The notes under the pieces: generated by a model | What the model was told of the DNA's origin: nothing | Seen by the model: the letters and a program-made list of their open reading frames with translations, nothing else | The model's database searches: none | Position numbers and translations under genes: made by a program | Shown here: positions 1 through 8,363 of the stretch, piece after piece | Layout of the letters: every line of letters starts with the position of its first letter | Position numbering within the stretch: the first letter of the stretch is position 1 | Source: JBCBJX01 sp038522735 | Lineage (GTDB): Bacteria; Pseudomonadota; Alphaproteobacteria; Caulobacterales; Parvularculaceae | Length of the DNA: 28,660 bases | Reading direction: 5' to 3' | NCBI GenBank assembly: GCA_038522735.1 | Contig: JBCBJX010000033.1 | Coordinates: 1 to 28,660 of the forward strand

Positions 1-209
1 CCGTCGCCGCGTCGTCTGGAGAGCAGCGTCACGCCGTCCTGTTTCGGCAGCATGCGGTCGATGATGAAAGCGTCGTAGGAGCCGGCCGTCGCCATCTCCT
101 CGCCGACGCCGCCATCTGGAGCGTGATCGACCACATGGCCCGCTTCGCGCAGGCCGCGGGCGATGTAGGCGGCCGCCTGGGCGTCGTCCTCGATGAGAAG
201 TACGCGCAT
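1..209 (-). CDS. Response regulator receiver domain, N-terminal part (runs off left edge)
   Basis: The visible 69 residues begin MRVLLIEDD and read as the first half of a CheY-like receiver domain. The acidic pair in LIEDD (residues 6-9) and the phosphoacceptor Asp in the FIIDRMLPKQDG stretch (about residue 53) are both present. The MLP-x-x-DG form is typical of OmpR/PhoB-family two-component regulators, which carry a C-terminal winged helix; that part lies outside the window. The start is an ATG 22 bases beyond the stop of the Do-family protease, on the same strand, so the two are probably co-transcribed. A protease gene followed by a two-component regulator is a common alphaproteobacterial arrangement linked to envelope stress. 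The family call is secure; the exact regulon is unknown. Confidence 0.85.
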   Translation of the reverse strand, partial: MRVLLIEDDAQAAAYIARGLREAGHVVDHAPDGGVGEEMATAGSYDAFIIDRMLPKQDGVTLLSRRRGD

Positions 210-231
210 GCCGGCCGCCCCCTGTTCGTCC

Positions 232-1737
232 TTACTCGGCGAGTTCGCCGACGGGAAGAGCGCGGTAGCCGCGCTGACCCTGCTGCTGGATCCGCATGAG
301 GACGGCTTCTTTGCCTTCCTTCGCGGCGCGGCGGAGGATGCGCGCGACTTCGGAGGGGCTCTCCACCTCCTCGCCGTCGACTTCGAGGATCACCATGCCG
401 GGTACAATGCGCGCGTCGGCGGCGACGCCCGAGGGTGCGACGGCGCTGACGAGCACGCCCTCGACCTCGTCGGGGATGCGGTAGCGTTCGCGCGCGTTTG
501 CGTCGAGTTCGGAGAACCGGACGCCGAGATCGTCCATCATGCGGCCGTCGTCGGTATCGGGCGCCCGGACGTCCGCCTCGCCGCCGTCCTCACGCTCGCC
601 GAGCTTGACGGTGATCTTCTTCTCCTTGCCGTCGCGCAACACCGTCGCGACGGTTTTCTTGCCGGGGGCGATGGCGCCGATGCGCTGGGTGAGATCGCGG
701 CTATCCTCGATCTTCTTCCCGTCGAGATAGACGATGATGTCTTCGGCCTTGAAGCCCGCTTCAGCCGCCGGCGTCTCCGGGATGACGTCGGCGATGAGGG
801 CGCCTTTCGCCTCTTTCAGGCCGAGGGCGAGGGCGAGTTCCGGCGTGATCTCCGGCTCGAGGCTGACGCCGAGCCAGCCGCGCGTCACCTGCCCTTTGTC
901 GATCAGTTGACCGACGACGTATTCGGCTGTTTTGGCCGGGATCGCGAAGCCGATGCCGACGGAGCCGCCGGAACGGTTCGGGCTGATGATCGCCGTGTTG
1001 ACGCCGACGACGCGGCCCTTGAGGTCGAAGGTCGGCCCGCCGGAATTGCCGCGATTGATCGGCGCATCCACCTGGATGAAGTCGACATAGCTCGAGCCCG
1101 TCGCGATATCGCGGCCGAGGGCCGAGACAATGCCGCTCGTTACGGTGCCGCCGAGGCCGAACGGGTTGCCGAGGGCGATGACCCAGTCGCCGACGCGCAG
1201 ATCGACATCCGTCGCGAAGTCCGCATACGACTGACCTTCCGGCGCCTTGACCTTCAGAACCGCAAGATCCGTGCTTTGATCGCTTCCAACGAGCTCCGCC
1301 TGCAGCTCTTCGCCCGTGGCGAGGGTGACGCTGATCTCGTCGGCATCGTTCACCACATGGTGGTTGGTGACGATGTGGCCCTTGTCGTCGATGAAGAAGC
1401 CCGAGCCCTGCGCGCGCTGCAGGCGCTGGCCGCCGAAGGGGTTGTTGTCGTCATCGCCGAACGGAAGGCCGAAGCGGTCGCGGAAGAAGCGCTCCATCTC
1501 CGGGGGCAGTTCGGCGCTCGCGACATTGATCTCTTTTTCCGTGTTCACCGAAACGACGGACGGGCTCACCCGCTCGACGAGGTCGGCGAAGGAGAGCGTG
1601 CCGTCTTCATAGAGGGGCGGCGAGACGAGCCGCGGGGCCGGGCTCTGGGCGAAGGCCGCAGCGCCCGCGAGGGCGGCGATCGAGGCCGCGCCCGCTATGG
1701 CGACGGCGCGCGGCGAAAGCAGTCGGGTGTCGTTCAT
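232..1737 (-). CDS. degP: Do-family periplasmic serine endoprotease (DegP/DegQ/MucD-like)
   Basis: This is an exported protease and chaperone that degrades misfolded envelope proteins. Counting from the ATG at 1737 (501 residues), residues 1-30 form a signal peptide with an Ala-rich core and probable cleavage after AFA. The trypsin-like domain has the catalytic triad His127 (in TNHHVV), Asp157 (in STDLAVLK) and Ser232 (in NRGNSGGP). Two PDZ domains follow, from about residue 285 and about residue 400; this is the usual length and layout for the family. The reading frame is open to an ATG at 1782, but the start at 1737 is preferred because AGGGA lies about 8 bases upstream and the signal peptide then begins cleanly. 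It precedes the response regulator gene by 22 bases. DegP, DegQ and MucD cannot be distinguished from the sequence. Confidence 0.93.
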   Translation of the reverse strand: MNDTRLLSPRAVAIAGAASIAALAGAAAFAQSPAPRLVSPPLYEDGTLSFADLVERVSPSVVSVNTEKEINVASAELPPEMERFFRDRFGLPFGDDDNNPFGGQRLQRAQGSGFFIDDKGHIVTNHHVVNDADEISVTLATGEELQAELVGSDQSTDLAVLKVKAPEGQSYADFATDVDLRVGDWVIALGNPFGLGGTVTSGIVSALGRDIATGSSYVDFIQVDAPINRGNSGGPTFDLKGRVVGVNTAIISPNRSGGSVGIGFAIPAKTAEYVVGQLIDKGQVTRGWLGVSLEPEITPELALALGLKEAKGALIADVIPETPAAEAGFKAEDIIVYLDGKKIEDSRDLTQRIGAIAPGKKTVATVLRDGKEKKITVKLGEREDGGEADVRAPDTDDGRMMDDLGVRFSELDANARERYRIPDEVEGVLVSAVAPSGVAADARIVPGMVILEVDGEEVESPSEVARILRRAAKEGKEAVLMRIQQQGQRGYRALPVGELAE

Positions 1738-1745
1738 ATTGGGTG

Positions 1746-1750
1746 TCCCT
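1746..1750 (-). promoter_or_regulatory. Ribosome binding site deciding the Do-protease start
   Basis: AGGGA on the minus strand, 8 bases before the ATG at 1737. It favours this start over the in-frame ATG at 1782, which would put 15 extra polar and basic residues ahead of the signal peptide. Confidence 0.55.
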
Positions 1751-1874
1751 GTTCTCGGGTGCGTACGCATCACGTTTTCCATGACGCAACTTAGGAAATC
1801 CGCGGTTACGGCGCGCTATCCGCGTCATGAAACATTCGTAATTCCAGCGCCTTGGCGAATATATGCCGCGGGGC

Positions 1875-3098
1875 TCAATCGTCGTCCTCGCGCTCGACGA
1901 CGACGCCCTCGGTCACCATGCGGTGGACCGGGCATTTGTCGATGATCTCGCCGATCCGCTGACGCTGGGCGTCGGTGAGGTCGCCTTCGAGGCGGATGCG
2001 TTTTTTGAGGGTCTTGTTGACGTGCGGGTCGTCGCCCGGCGCGGCGCGGATGGCCACCTCGACCGATTTCAGGTCGATCTCCTTCCGGCGGGCGTACATC
2101 TGCGCGGTGATCGACCCGCAGGCGGCCAGCGCGGCGTGGAGGACGCGCGTCGGGTTCGGGCCTCGCGCGTCGCCGCCGTCCTCGCCGTCGGCGTCGATGG
2201 TCATGGCGTGGCCCTGGACCCGGACGTCTTGGGTATAGACCCGGCCCTCGACCGACCGGGAGACGGCCCATGCCGCATCGTCATCGGCGGCGGCGTCATT
2301 GTCAGCGTCGTCGGGGTCGTCGGCGGGTTTCGGCGCCGCGGCGTCGATGAAGCGCGCCGCCCACGCCGCGAGAACGCCGCCTGCGTAGTCCGCGTCGGCT
2401 TTGCGGGTCAGTAAGTGGTCGGCGTCGTCGAGGCTGACGAAGCTCTTCGGGTGCTTCGCAGCGAGGAAGATGTCCGTCGCATTGGAGATCCCGACCGTCC
2501 CGTCGAGGGGCGCGTGCATGACGAGCAGCGCCTTCTTCATCGCGGCGACCTCGTCGAGCACGGCGTGGGTCTTCAGATCGTCGAGGAACGACTTCTTGAT
2601 GGTGAAGGGCCGCCCGCCGAGATCGACGACCGCCTCGCCCTCCCGCTTCACGACATCGGTCTTGTCGGCGAAATTCTCGGCCACGTGCGCCGCGTTCGAC
2701 GGGGCGGCGATGGTCGCGACGGCCTTCGCCTCCGGAACGCGGCCGGCCGCGGAGAGGACCGCGGCGCCCCCGAGGGAATGGCCGATCAGGATCTGCGGCG
2801 CCTCGAACGAGCCGCGCATATGATCGACGGCGGCGAGAAGGTCGGCGACGTTGGTCGAGAACGTCGTGTCGGAAAATTCGCCTTCGGACTGGCCGAGGCC
2901 GGTGAAATCGAACCGGAAGACGGCGACGCCCCGCCGGGCGAGCGCCCGGGAGATCTCGCGGGCGCCGACGATGTCTTTGGAACAGGTGAAGCAATGGGCG
3001 AAGAGCGCCCAGGCCTTCACGGCGCCGTCCGGGTAATCGACCCGCGCGGCGAGGGTCTCGCCGTCGGCGTTCTGGAATTTCGCGGTCTCGGTGCGCAT
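1875..3098 (-). CDS. Bifunctional alpha/beta hydrolase - OsmC family protein
   Basis: A 407-residue two-domain fusion. Residues 1-255 are an alpha/beta hydrolase with nucleophile Ser108 in GHSLGG, acid Asp199 (APLDG) and His228 (DADHLL). After an Asp/Ala-rich linker (about 257-276), residues 280-402 form an OsmC domain with the two conserved cysteines, Cys327 (LAACGS) and Cys389 (KCPVHR), which in OsmC and Ohr proteins reduce organic hydroperoxides. The same fusion is widespread in Proteobacteria. The hydrolase substrate is not known; a role in detoxifying lipid peroxides or esters is inference from the OsmC half. No signal peptide is seen, so it is probably cytoplasmic. It lies 27 bases after ccmH on the same strand and may be the tail of that operon. 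Confidence 0.92.
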   Translation of the reverse strand: MRTETAKFQNADGETLAARVDYPDGAVKAWALFAHCFTCSKDIVGAREISRALARRGVAVFRFDFTGLGQSEGEFSDTTFSTNVADLLAAVDHMRGSFEAPQILIGHSLGGAAVLSAAGRVPEAKAVATIAAPSNAAHVAENFADKTDVVKREGEAVVDLGGRPFTIKKSFLDDLKTHAVLDEVAAMKKALLVMHAPLDGTVGISNATDIFLAAKHPKSFVSLDDADHLLTRKADADYAGGVLAAWAARFIDAAAPKPADDPDDADNDAAADDDAAWAVSRSVEGRVYTQDVRVQGHAMTIDADGEDGGDARGPNPTRVLHAALAACGSITAQMYARRKEIDLKSVEVAIRAAPGDDPHVNKTLKKRIRLEGDLTDAQRQRIGEIIDKCPVHRMVTEGVVVEREDDD

Positions 3099-3125
3099 GG
3101 CTGCCCTCCCGTTTGTCTCGGGACG

Positions 3126-3551
3126 TTAGTGGGTTTCGCGCTCGAGGTCCTCAAGGCGCGCGCGCTCACGATCGCTCAAACCTGCGGCGCCCGCCGGTTT
3201 TTTGCGGCGCGCGAGGGCGACCGCGGCGATCGCGGCGGCGAGAAGCGGGCCGAACCAGAGGAGCGCCGTGTCGGGACGCAAGGGCGGGCGCTGGAAGATG
3301 ACGTCGCCGAAGCGGACCCGCAGCGCCTCGCGGATCTCTTCATCCGTGTCCCCCGCCGCGATCCGCTCCCGGACGAACACCCTGACGTCGCGGGCGAACT
3401 CGGCGTTGGAATCATTCACCCCCTGCCCCTCGCAGACGAGGCATCGAAGACCCTCCGTGATCGCTTCGGCGCGCGCTTCGAGCGCCGGATCGTCGAGCCG
3501 CTCGTCCGGCGGCGCGAGGGCGAGGGTGAGGGCAACGAGGAGCGCGATCAT
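3126..3551 (-). CDS. ccmH: Cytochrome c maturation protein CcmH (CycL type)
   Basis: CcmH is a membrane-anchored periplasmic thiol protein that keeps the CXXCH motif of apocytochrome c reduced and presents it to CcmF for haem ligation. This 141-residue protein has an N-terminal signal or anchor (residues 1-13), the redox pair Cys37 and Cys40 in LRCLVCEGQ followed by the family's DSNAEFARD motif, and a C-terminal membrane segment at about 103-124. The length matches the short CcmH of alphaproteobacteria, in which the TPR part is a separate protein (CcmI). Its ATG overlaps the ccmF stop by 4 bases (ATGA), which implies translational coupling. Confidence 0.95.
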   Translation of the reverse strand: MIALLVALTLALAPPDERLDDPALEARAEAITEGLRCLVCEGQGVNDSNAEFARDVRVFVRERIAAGDTDEEIREALRVRFGDVIFQRPPLRPDTALLWFGPLLAAAIAAVALARRKKPAGAAGLSDRERARLEDLERETH

Positions 3552-5473
3552 GCAGGCGCCCGCCTTCCCGCCTCGCGCCGGGCCGCGACCCAGCCGAGAA
3601 CGCCGCCGAGGGCCATCAGTCCGCCCCCGATGTAAATCCAGTCGACGAGCGGAAAATAACTCGCGCTGATGAGAACGCCCCCGCCCCGGGGATCGCCGAG
3701 GGCGATATAGGCCTGTCCGCCCGCATCGCGCTTCAGGGCGATCTCCGTCGTCGGCGTGCGGCCGGCCGGATAATACCGCCGCTCCGGCTCCAGCGTCTCG
3801 TCGTCATAGCGGACGACCGCTCTGTCTGCGACGTAATTCGGCCCGCGCACCTGCACGACCCGCTCGAGGGTCGCCGTGCGGCCGGCGAGCTCAATCGATC
3901 CGCCGACGGGGACGACCTCCTCCAGTCGCGTCTGCCACGCGCCCGCGCCGACGGCGCCGATGAGGAGAAGGCCGAGGCCCCCATGGGCCGCGCTCGACGC
4001 CCAGGTCGAGAGCGGCAGCCCGGCGAGGCGTTTCAGCCCCCGCCCGGCGCCTTTGGAAAAGATGCCCGCACGGCGGACCGGGTCGGTGAGCGCGCCCGCG
4101 AGCAGCCAGACCCCGAGGGCGAGGGCGAGCGCCGCGACCACAGTCCCGCGCGCCGCGACGAACGCCGCGAGGAGCCCGGCCGCGGCCGCGACCGCCAGGC
4201 CGGGAACCGCCCAGCGCAGCGCCGCCGCCCCGTCCCCCTTTCGCCAGGCGAGAAAAGGCCCGATCGGCGCGACGAGGAGCGCCGGCAGAACGATCGCCCC
4301 GATCACGAGATTGAAGAAGGGCGGGCCGACGGAAACGCCGGAGACGAACAGCGGATACATGGTGCCGAGGAGCAGCGCGAAGCAGGCGAGCGCCATGGCG
4401 AAATTGTTGAGGACGAGCGCGCTTTCCCGGCTCACCGGGCGATGGTCCGCCTCCGCCGCGATCATCGGCGCGCGCACGGCGTAGAGGGCGAGGGCCCCGC
4501 CCGTCAGCACCGCGAGGATCACGAGCAGCACCGCCCCGCGCGCCGGATCGTTGGCGAAGGCGTGGACGGAGGTGAGGACGCCCGAGCGCACCAGAAACGT
4601 GCCGAGTACGGACATGGAGAAGGTGAGGATCGCAAGGAGCGTCGTCCAGCCGGTCATCGCCCCGCGCCGCGCCGTCACCAGCACCGTGTGGATGAGCGCC
4701 GCTCCAAGGAGCCATGGCGCGAGGGAAGCGTTCTCCACCGGGTCCCACGCCCACCAGCCGCCCCAGCCGAGTTCGTAGTAAGCCCAGAAGGAGCCGAGCG
4801 CGATCCCGACGGTGAGCGCGATCCACGAAAAGAGCGCCCACGGACGGACCATGCGCGCCCAGTCCCGGTCGATCCGCCCGGCCCACAGCCCCGCGACCGC
4901 GTGGGCGAAGACTATGGAGAAGCCGATATAGCCCGCATAGAGCATCGGCGGATGGGCGGCGAGCGCCGGGTCCTGGAGGAGCGGGTTCAGCCCCCGCCCG
5001 TCCGCCGGCGCGGGCAGGACCCGTTCGAAAGGGTTCGAGGTGAAGACGAGGAACGCTGCAAAGAGCGCCGTCGAGACGCCGTGGGCGGAGAGAACGCGCG
5101 CCGCGTGCAGCGCGTCGACCCGGCCGCGCGCGGCGTTGAGCGCCGGAACGGCGCCGTAAAGCGCCATCATGGCGCACCAGAGGAGCATCGAGCCCTCATG
5201 ATGGCCCCAGGCGGCGGCGATCTTGTAGACGAGCGGCTTGTCCGAATGGGAATTGTCCGCAACGGCGACGACCGAAAAATCGGAGCCAGCGAAGGCGACG
5301 ATCAGCCCGAGGAAGGAAAGAACGAACACCGCCGCCGAGGCGAGCACCGCGGCGCGCCCGCCCGCCATCGCCGCCCCGTCGCGGCGGACGGCGCCGTAGG
5401 CGGAGAGCCCGGCGCCGCCGAGGGTCAGCGCGAGGGCGAGCGCGAGGGCGAAATGGCTGAGTTCGACGATCAC
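3548..5473 (-). CDS. ccmF: Haem lyase subunit CcmF
   Basis: CcmF is the integral membrane core of the cytochrome c haem lyase. It accepts haem from CcmE and ligates it to apocytochrome c. The 641-residue protein is almost entirely hydrophobic with many membrane segments, and carries the tryptophan-rich WWD signature GWGGWWAWDPVENAS at about residues 236-250. Conserved candidate haem-ligand histidines are present in the HHEGS (about 91) and AAHPPML (about 174) regions. The start is GTG at 5473. It follows ccmE by 10 bases and overlaps ccmH by 4 bases. No ccmG thioredoxin gene lies between ccmF and ccmH, which is normal for the alphaproteobacterial cycHJKL order, where ccmG sits elsewhere. Confidence 0.97.
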   Translation of the reverse strand: MIVELSHFALALALALTLGGAGLSAYGAVRRDGAAMAGGRAAVLASAAVFVLSFLGLIVAFAGSDFSVVAVADNSHSDKPLVYKIAAAWGHHEGSMLLWCAMMALYGAVPALNAARGRVDALHAARVLSAHGVSTALFAAFLVFTSNPFERVLPAPADGRGLNPLLQDPALAAHPPMLYAGYIGFSIVFAHAVAGLWAGRIDRDWARMVRPWALFSWIALTVGIALGSFWAYYELGWGGWWAWDPVENASLAPWLLGAALIHTVLVTARRGAMTGWTTLLAILTFSMSVLGTFLVRSGVLTSVHAFANDPARGAVLLVILAVLTGGALALYAVRAPMIAAEADHRPVSRESALVLNNFAMALACFALLLGTMYPLFVSGVSVGPPFFNLVIGAIVLPALLVAPIGPFLAWRKGDGAAALRWAVPGLAVAAAAGLLAAFVAARGTVVAALALALGVWLLAGALTDPVRRAGIFSKGAGRGLKRLAGLPLSTWASSAAHGGLGLLLIGAVGAGAWQTRLEEVVPVGGSIELAGRTATLERVVQVRGPNYVADRAVVRYDDETLEPERRYYPAGRTPTTEIALKRDAGGQAYIALGDPRGGGVLISASYFPLVDWIYIGGGLMALGGVLGWVAARREAGRRAPA

Positions 5474-5483
5474 GGGGCGCGCC

Positions 5484-5933
5484 TCATCCGGCGGCTGTCT
5501 TCATCGCGCCGTCGTCCCAGCAGCCGGTTTTCTTCAGCGCGGCGGCCGCTTCGGGCGGCGCGTAGTTCTCATCGTGCTTGGCGAGGACTTCAGATGCGCG
5601 GAAGACGCCCGCCTCGCGCACGCCCTGCACCACCACCTCCTGGCCTTCGCGGAAGAGGTCCGGCAGGGCGCCGTGATAGGCGACCGGCGCGTCGGCGGCG
5701 CAGTCTGTGACGACGAATGTGACGCCGCCCGCATCATCATAGGCGACGCTGCCGCCGCGCACGCGCCCGCCGATGCGCACCGGCCGCCCGTCGAGGGGGG
5801 CTTCTGCGAGCTCGCTCGGCGCGTAGAAGTAAATGGCGTTCTGGCGGAGCGCCGTCACGGCGAGGGCCGCCGCGCCGAGGACGGCGACGCCGGCGACGCC
5901 GAGGACGATCAGTCGTTCATCGCGTTTGCGCAT
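5484..5933 (-). CDS. ccmE: Haem chaperone CcmE
   Basis: CcmE is a periplasmic haem chaperone that binds haem covalently through a histidine and passes it to CcmF. The 149-residue protein has an N-terminal membrane anchor (about residues 8-28), a beta-barrel OB-like body, and the diagnostic AKHDENYAPPE motif. His120 is the covalent haem attachment residue and Tyr124 the expected axial ligand. Length and layout are typical. It sits between ccmI (49-base gap) and ccmF (10-base gap) on the same strand. Confidence 0.96.
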   Translation of the reverse strand: MRKRDERLIVLGVAGVAVLGAAALAVTALRQNAIYFYAPSELAEAPLDGRPVRIGGRVRGGSVAYDDAGGVTFVVTDCAADAPVAYHGALPDLFREGQEVVVQGVREAGVFRASEVLAKHDENYAPPEAAAALKKTGCWDDGAMKTAAG

Positions 5934-5982
5934 GGTGTGGAGATAGGGCTCGCCGAGCCCGTTTGTCTACGAACCGGCCGCT

Positions 5983-6840
5983 TCAGGGACGCTCCGCCGC
6001 GCCCGCATCGGCCATGCGCGCCCGCACCGCCTCGAGCGCCTGGCGGAGCGCCGGGGCGCGCGGACCGTCGGGGGCGATGTCGATGGCGATGCTGAGCGCT
6101 GTCTCGGCCTGCTGCAGTTCGCCGCGCCGGACGGCCAGAAAACCGGCGAGTTCGAGGGCCGCGACGTTGTTGTCGTCCAGCTCCAGCGCCCGGGCGAGGA
6201 GATCGGCCGCGCGGCGCTCCGCCGTAGGGTCGTCCTCCTGATAGAGGAGCGATGCTGCGAGATCGGAGAGGCGTTCGGAGGTTTCGCCGCCCGCCTCGAT
6301 CGCGCGCAGGAAGGCGTCCGCCGCGGCCGGCGCCTGGCCGAAGCTGAGATAGGCCCGCCCGAGCCGGGTCCAGGGCTGCGGATCGTCCGGCGCGGCCTCG
6401 GCCTTGGATTTCAGGAGCACCAGCCGCTCGGTGAGCGGCAGGGCCATGGCCTCCCCCGCCGCGACGGCCTCCTCCGCGATCCGGACGCGGACGTCGTAGG
6501 GCGCGTCCGGCGCCGAAGGCGAGCCGGTGAGCGCGTAGACCCCGACCGCCGCAATCCCGACCGCGCCGACGGCGAGGGCGACGGCGCGGCCGCCCGCCCG
6601 GTCCGGCGTCTCGGGCGCGGCGTCGAGGAGCCGGCGCGCCGCGGCGGTGCGCAGGCGCTCGGCGTCCTCCGCGGTGAGGACGCCTGTCTCTTCGTCGGCG
6701 GCGATCGCGGCGAGATCGTCCGCATGCCGCGCCCGCGCAGCGGCGACGTCTCCGCCGCCGGCCTTGGAGGCGGCGCGCAGTATGAAAGCGGCCGCGAGGC
6801 CGGAGAGGAGGAGCGCGGCGGCGCCGACGATCAGGGTCAC
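5983..6840 (-). CDS. ccmI: Cytochrome c maturation protein CcmI (CycH), TPR protein
   Basis: CcmI is an apocytochrome c chaperone of the haem ligation complex. The 285-residue protein starts with a membrane helix (residues 4-24), followed by an acidic and helical linker, a second membrane helix (about 84-103), and a periplasmic TPR domain (about 135-270) with repeats such as PQPWTRLGRAYLSFGQ and LDDNNVAALELAGFLAVRRG. This two-helix plus TPR layout is that of CcmI/CycH. The start is GTG at 6840, overlapping the stop of the upstream unknown gene by 4 bases (GTGA). Assignment rests on the layout and on the ccmE-ccmF-ccmH neighbours. Confidence 0.9.
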   Translation of the reverse strand: MTLIVGAAALLLSGLAAAFILRAASKAGGGDVAAARARHADDLAAIAADEETGVLTAEDAERLRTAAARRLLDAAPETPDRAGGRAVALAVGAVGIAAVGVYALTGSPSAPDAPYDVRVRIAEEAVAAGEAMALPLTERLVLLKSKAEAAPDDPQPWTRLGRAYLSFGQAPAAADAFLRAIEAGGETSERLSDLAASLLYQEDDPTAERRAADLLARALELDDNNVAALELAGFLAVRRGELQQAETALSIAIDIAPDGPRAPALRQALEAVRARMADAGAAERP

Positions 6841-8264
6841 GCGGCCCTCGCGGCGGCCTCTGCGCGGCGGCGGAGAAGATCGGCTTCATCGTCGTCGAGG
6901 AGGCGCGCGCCGAATTCGAGCACGCCCTCGGCCAGCGCGGCGGCGCGGCTGCGGTCGTCTCCCTCGGCGGCTCGGATCTCTGAAATCACATCGTCTATAT
7001 AGGCGCGCACGGCGGCCTGCGCCCGGGTTCTGAGCTCCTTGAGCACTTCGTCGCGGCCGAGGGCGCGGGCCTGCTCGGTCCCCTCCTCCATCAGCCGCAC
7101 CGCCTCGATCGCGGCGAGGACGTGATCGTCCGGAAGCCCGGCGCGAACGTCGGGACGCGCGCCGACGAGGCGGCTCGATCCGCCGGCGCGGCGGAGCGGC
7201 AGCGCCTGGCGGACGGTCGAGAGGGAGCGCTCCAGGAGCCGCTCATAGGCGTCGGCGGCGACGTCGCGGACGGCGAGGGCCCGGCGGCGGACCGGCTCGT
7301 GGCCGCCGGCGACAGCCTCGGCGAGGACGCCCTCGCAGAGTTCTACGAACCGGTCGATCCGTCCGAAGACCGACGGCGCGTCGATCGCCCGCTCCGCGTC
7401 GCGCTCCAGGGCGCGGGCCATGGTCTCCATGCCGTCGAAAAGAGTCGTCTCGATGATCGCGACGTCGCTCTGGGCGCCGGCGAGGGCCGGATCCTGCGCC
7501 GCGGCGAGCGCGCGCGAGACGGCAAGGGCGTGCCACGGCTTCGCGAACCGGTTCGCGAGCATGATGAGAAAATGCGCCCCGTGATGCGGGCGGAGGCCGC
7601 GCAGGGCGATGAACCGCTTGCGGATGTCGAAGAGCGCGTCGTCGGACAGCCGCCCCAGAGGCCGCGGATAAGCCCCTTTCTGGCTTAGGAATTCGAAAGC
7701 GGAGGGGAGGAGGTAGGCGATCTCTTTCAGATCGAGAAAGGCCGTCTCCGAGCCGAGGGCGGCGACGAGCTGGCTTTCCTTCGTCCGCTCGCGCTCGGCT
7801 TCGGAAAGCGCCGCATCGAAGGCCATCTCAGCGGTCTTGTAAAGCTCCGTACGCGCCGAGCGGAGCGCGCCGTCATCGCCCGCAAGCACTGCCTGCAGCA
7901 CCCGATCCGCAGCGTGGACGACATTCGGACGCCGCGTCCCGTCATGGAGCCAGCGCCAGATGGGATCGAGGGAGGCGCGGGCGATCCGCCCCTGCGTCTT
8001 CGTCGTCGGCCGGGAAGTGGTGAACAGGTCTTCATACGGCTCGAAGAAGACCCGTTGCGGGCTGGGCGTGCGCGGCGGCGCCGCGCCGTCAGGCAGAGCG
8101 TTGATCCGGTCGCGGAGGGCCTCGATCAGGACGGCGTGCGGCAGGCCGCCGCCGCCAAGCTTGTCGCGCTCGACCGCAGCGAGAAGGCTCGCGCAATGGC
8201 GCGCGGGGAGCGTTCCGATCAGCGCGCCGAGCTTCCGCGCCTTCGTCTCCGACAGTCCGGCCAA
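6837..8264 (-). CDS. Unrecognised 475-residue helical protein coupled to ccmI
   Basis: I do not recognise this family. The predicted protein is 475 residues, rich in Ala, Arg, Leu and Glu, with no signal peptide, no membrane segment and no catalytic motif I can name. It looks almost fully alpha-helical. Distinctive stretches are VFFEPYEDLFTTSRPTTKT (about 72-90), a helical core around residues 180-260 containing GLRPHHGAHFLIMLANRF, and an Arg/Ala/Asp-rich C-terminus. The start is TTG at 8264, with a G-rich segment (GGGGGCGATCC) just upstream. Its stop overlaps the ccmI GTG by 4 bases, so it is probably co-translated with the ccm operon. Codon bias towards G/C at third positions and the coupling argue that it is a genuine gene. 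A role in cytochrome c biogenesis would be guilt by association only. Confidence 0.75.
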   Translation of the reverse strand: MAGLSETKARKLGALIGTLPARHCASLLAAVERDKLGGGGLPHAVLIEALRDRINALPDGAAPPRTPSPQRVFFEPYEDLFTTSRPTTKTQGRIARASLDPIWRWLHDGTRRPNVVHAADRVLQAVLAGDDGALRSARTELYKTAEMAFDAALSEAERERTKESQLVAALGSETAFLDLKEIAYLLPSAFEFLSQKGAYPRPLGRLSDDALFDIRKRFIALRGLRPHHGAHFLIMLANRFAKPWHALAVSRALAAAQDPALAGAQSDVAIIETTLFDGMETMARALERDAERAIDAPSVFGRIDRFVELCEGVLAEAVAGGHEPVRRRALAVRDVAADAYERLLERSLSTVRQALPLRRAGGSSRLVGARPDVRAGLPDDHVLAAIEAVRLMEEGTEQARALGRDEVLKELRTRAQAAVRAYIDDVISEIRAAEGDDRSRAAALAEGVLEFGARLLDDDEADLLRRRAEAAARAA

Positions 8265-8363
8265 GGATCGCCCCCGATTTCGCGCCTCGCTCCCCGCAAG
8301 CGCTTGAAAAGATTGATGATCGTAAAGCGCTCCGCGACCGGCGCCAACCGCGCCGGGCAGGCG
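8265..8363. other. Intergenic segment upstream of the ccm-linked unknown gene
   Basis: 99 bases between the cbpA-like stop and the TTG start of the unknown gene. It is locally AT-richer (around 8300-8330) than its surroundings and contains the palindrome CAAGCGCTTG. It is a plausible place for the promoter of the ccm operon, but I cannot define -35 and -10 boxes with confidence. Confidence 0.3.

Noticed and set aside
193..1794. 533-codon plus-strand frame opposite the Do-family protease
   Set aside because: It is the complement of a gene with an intact catalytic triad and PDZ domains; its product is low-complexity Arg/Ala/Asp/Gly typical of GC-rich antisense frames.
1738..1874. Possible stress sigma factor promoter (GGAATTACGAATG...) ahead of the Do-protease
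   Set aside because: The match to RpoE, RpoH or EcfG consensus is too weak to report as a feature; transcription start mapping would be needed.
2415..3635. 406-codon plus-strand frame spanning the OsmC fusion, ccmH and the ccmF end
   Set aside because: It crosses three convincing genes on the other strand and has no family features.
3983..5710. 575-codon plus-strand frame opposite ccmF and ccmE
   Set aside because: Composition is almost only Arg, Glu, Gly, Asp and Pro; ccmF and ccmE on the minus strand are unambiguous.
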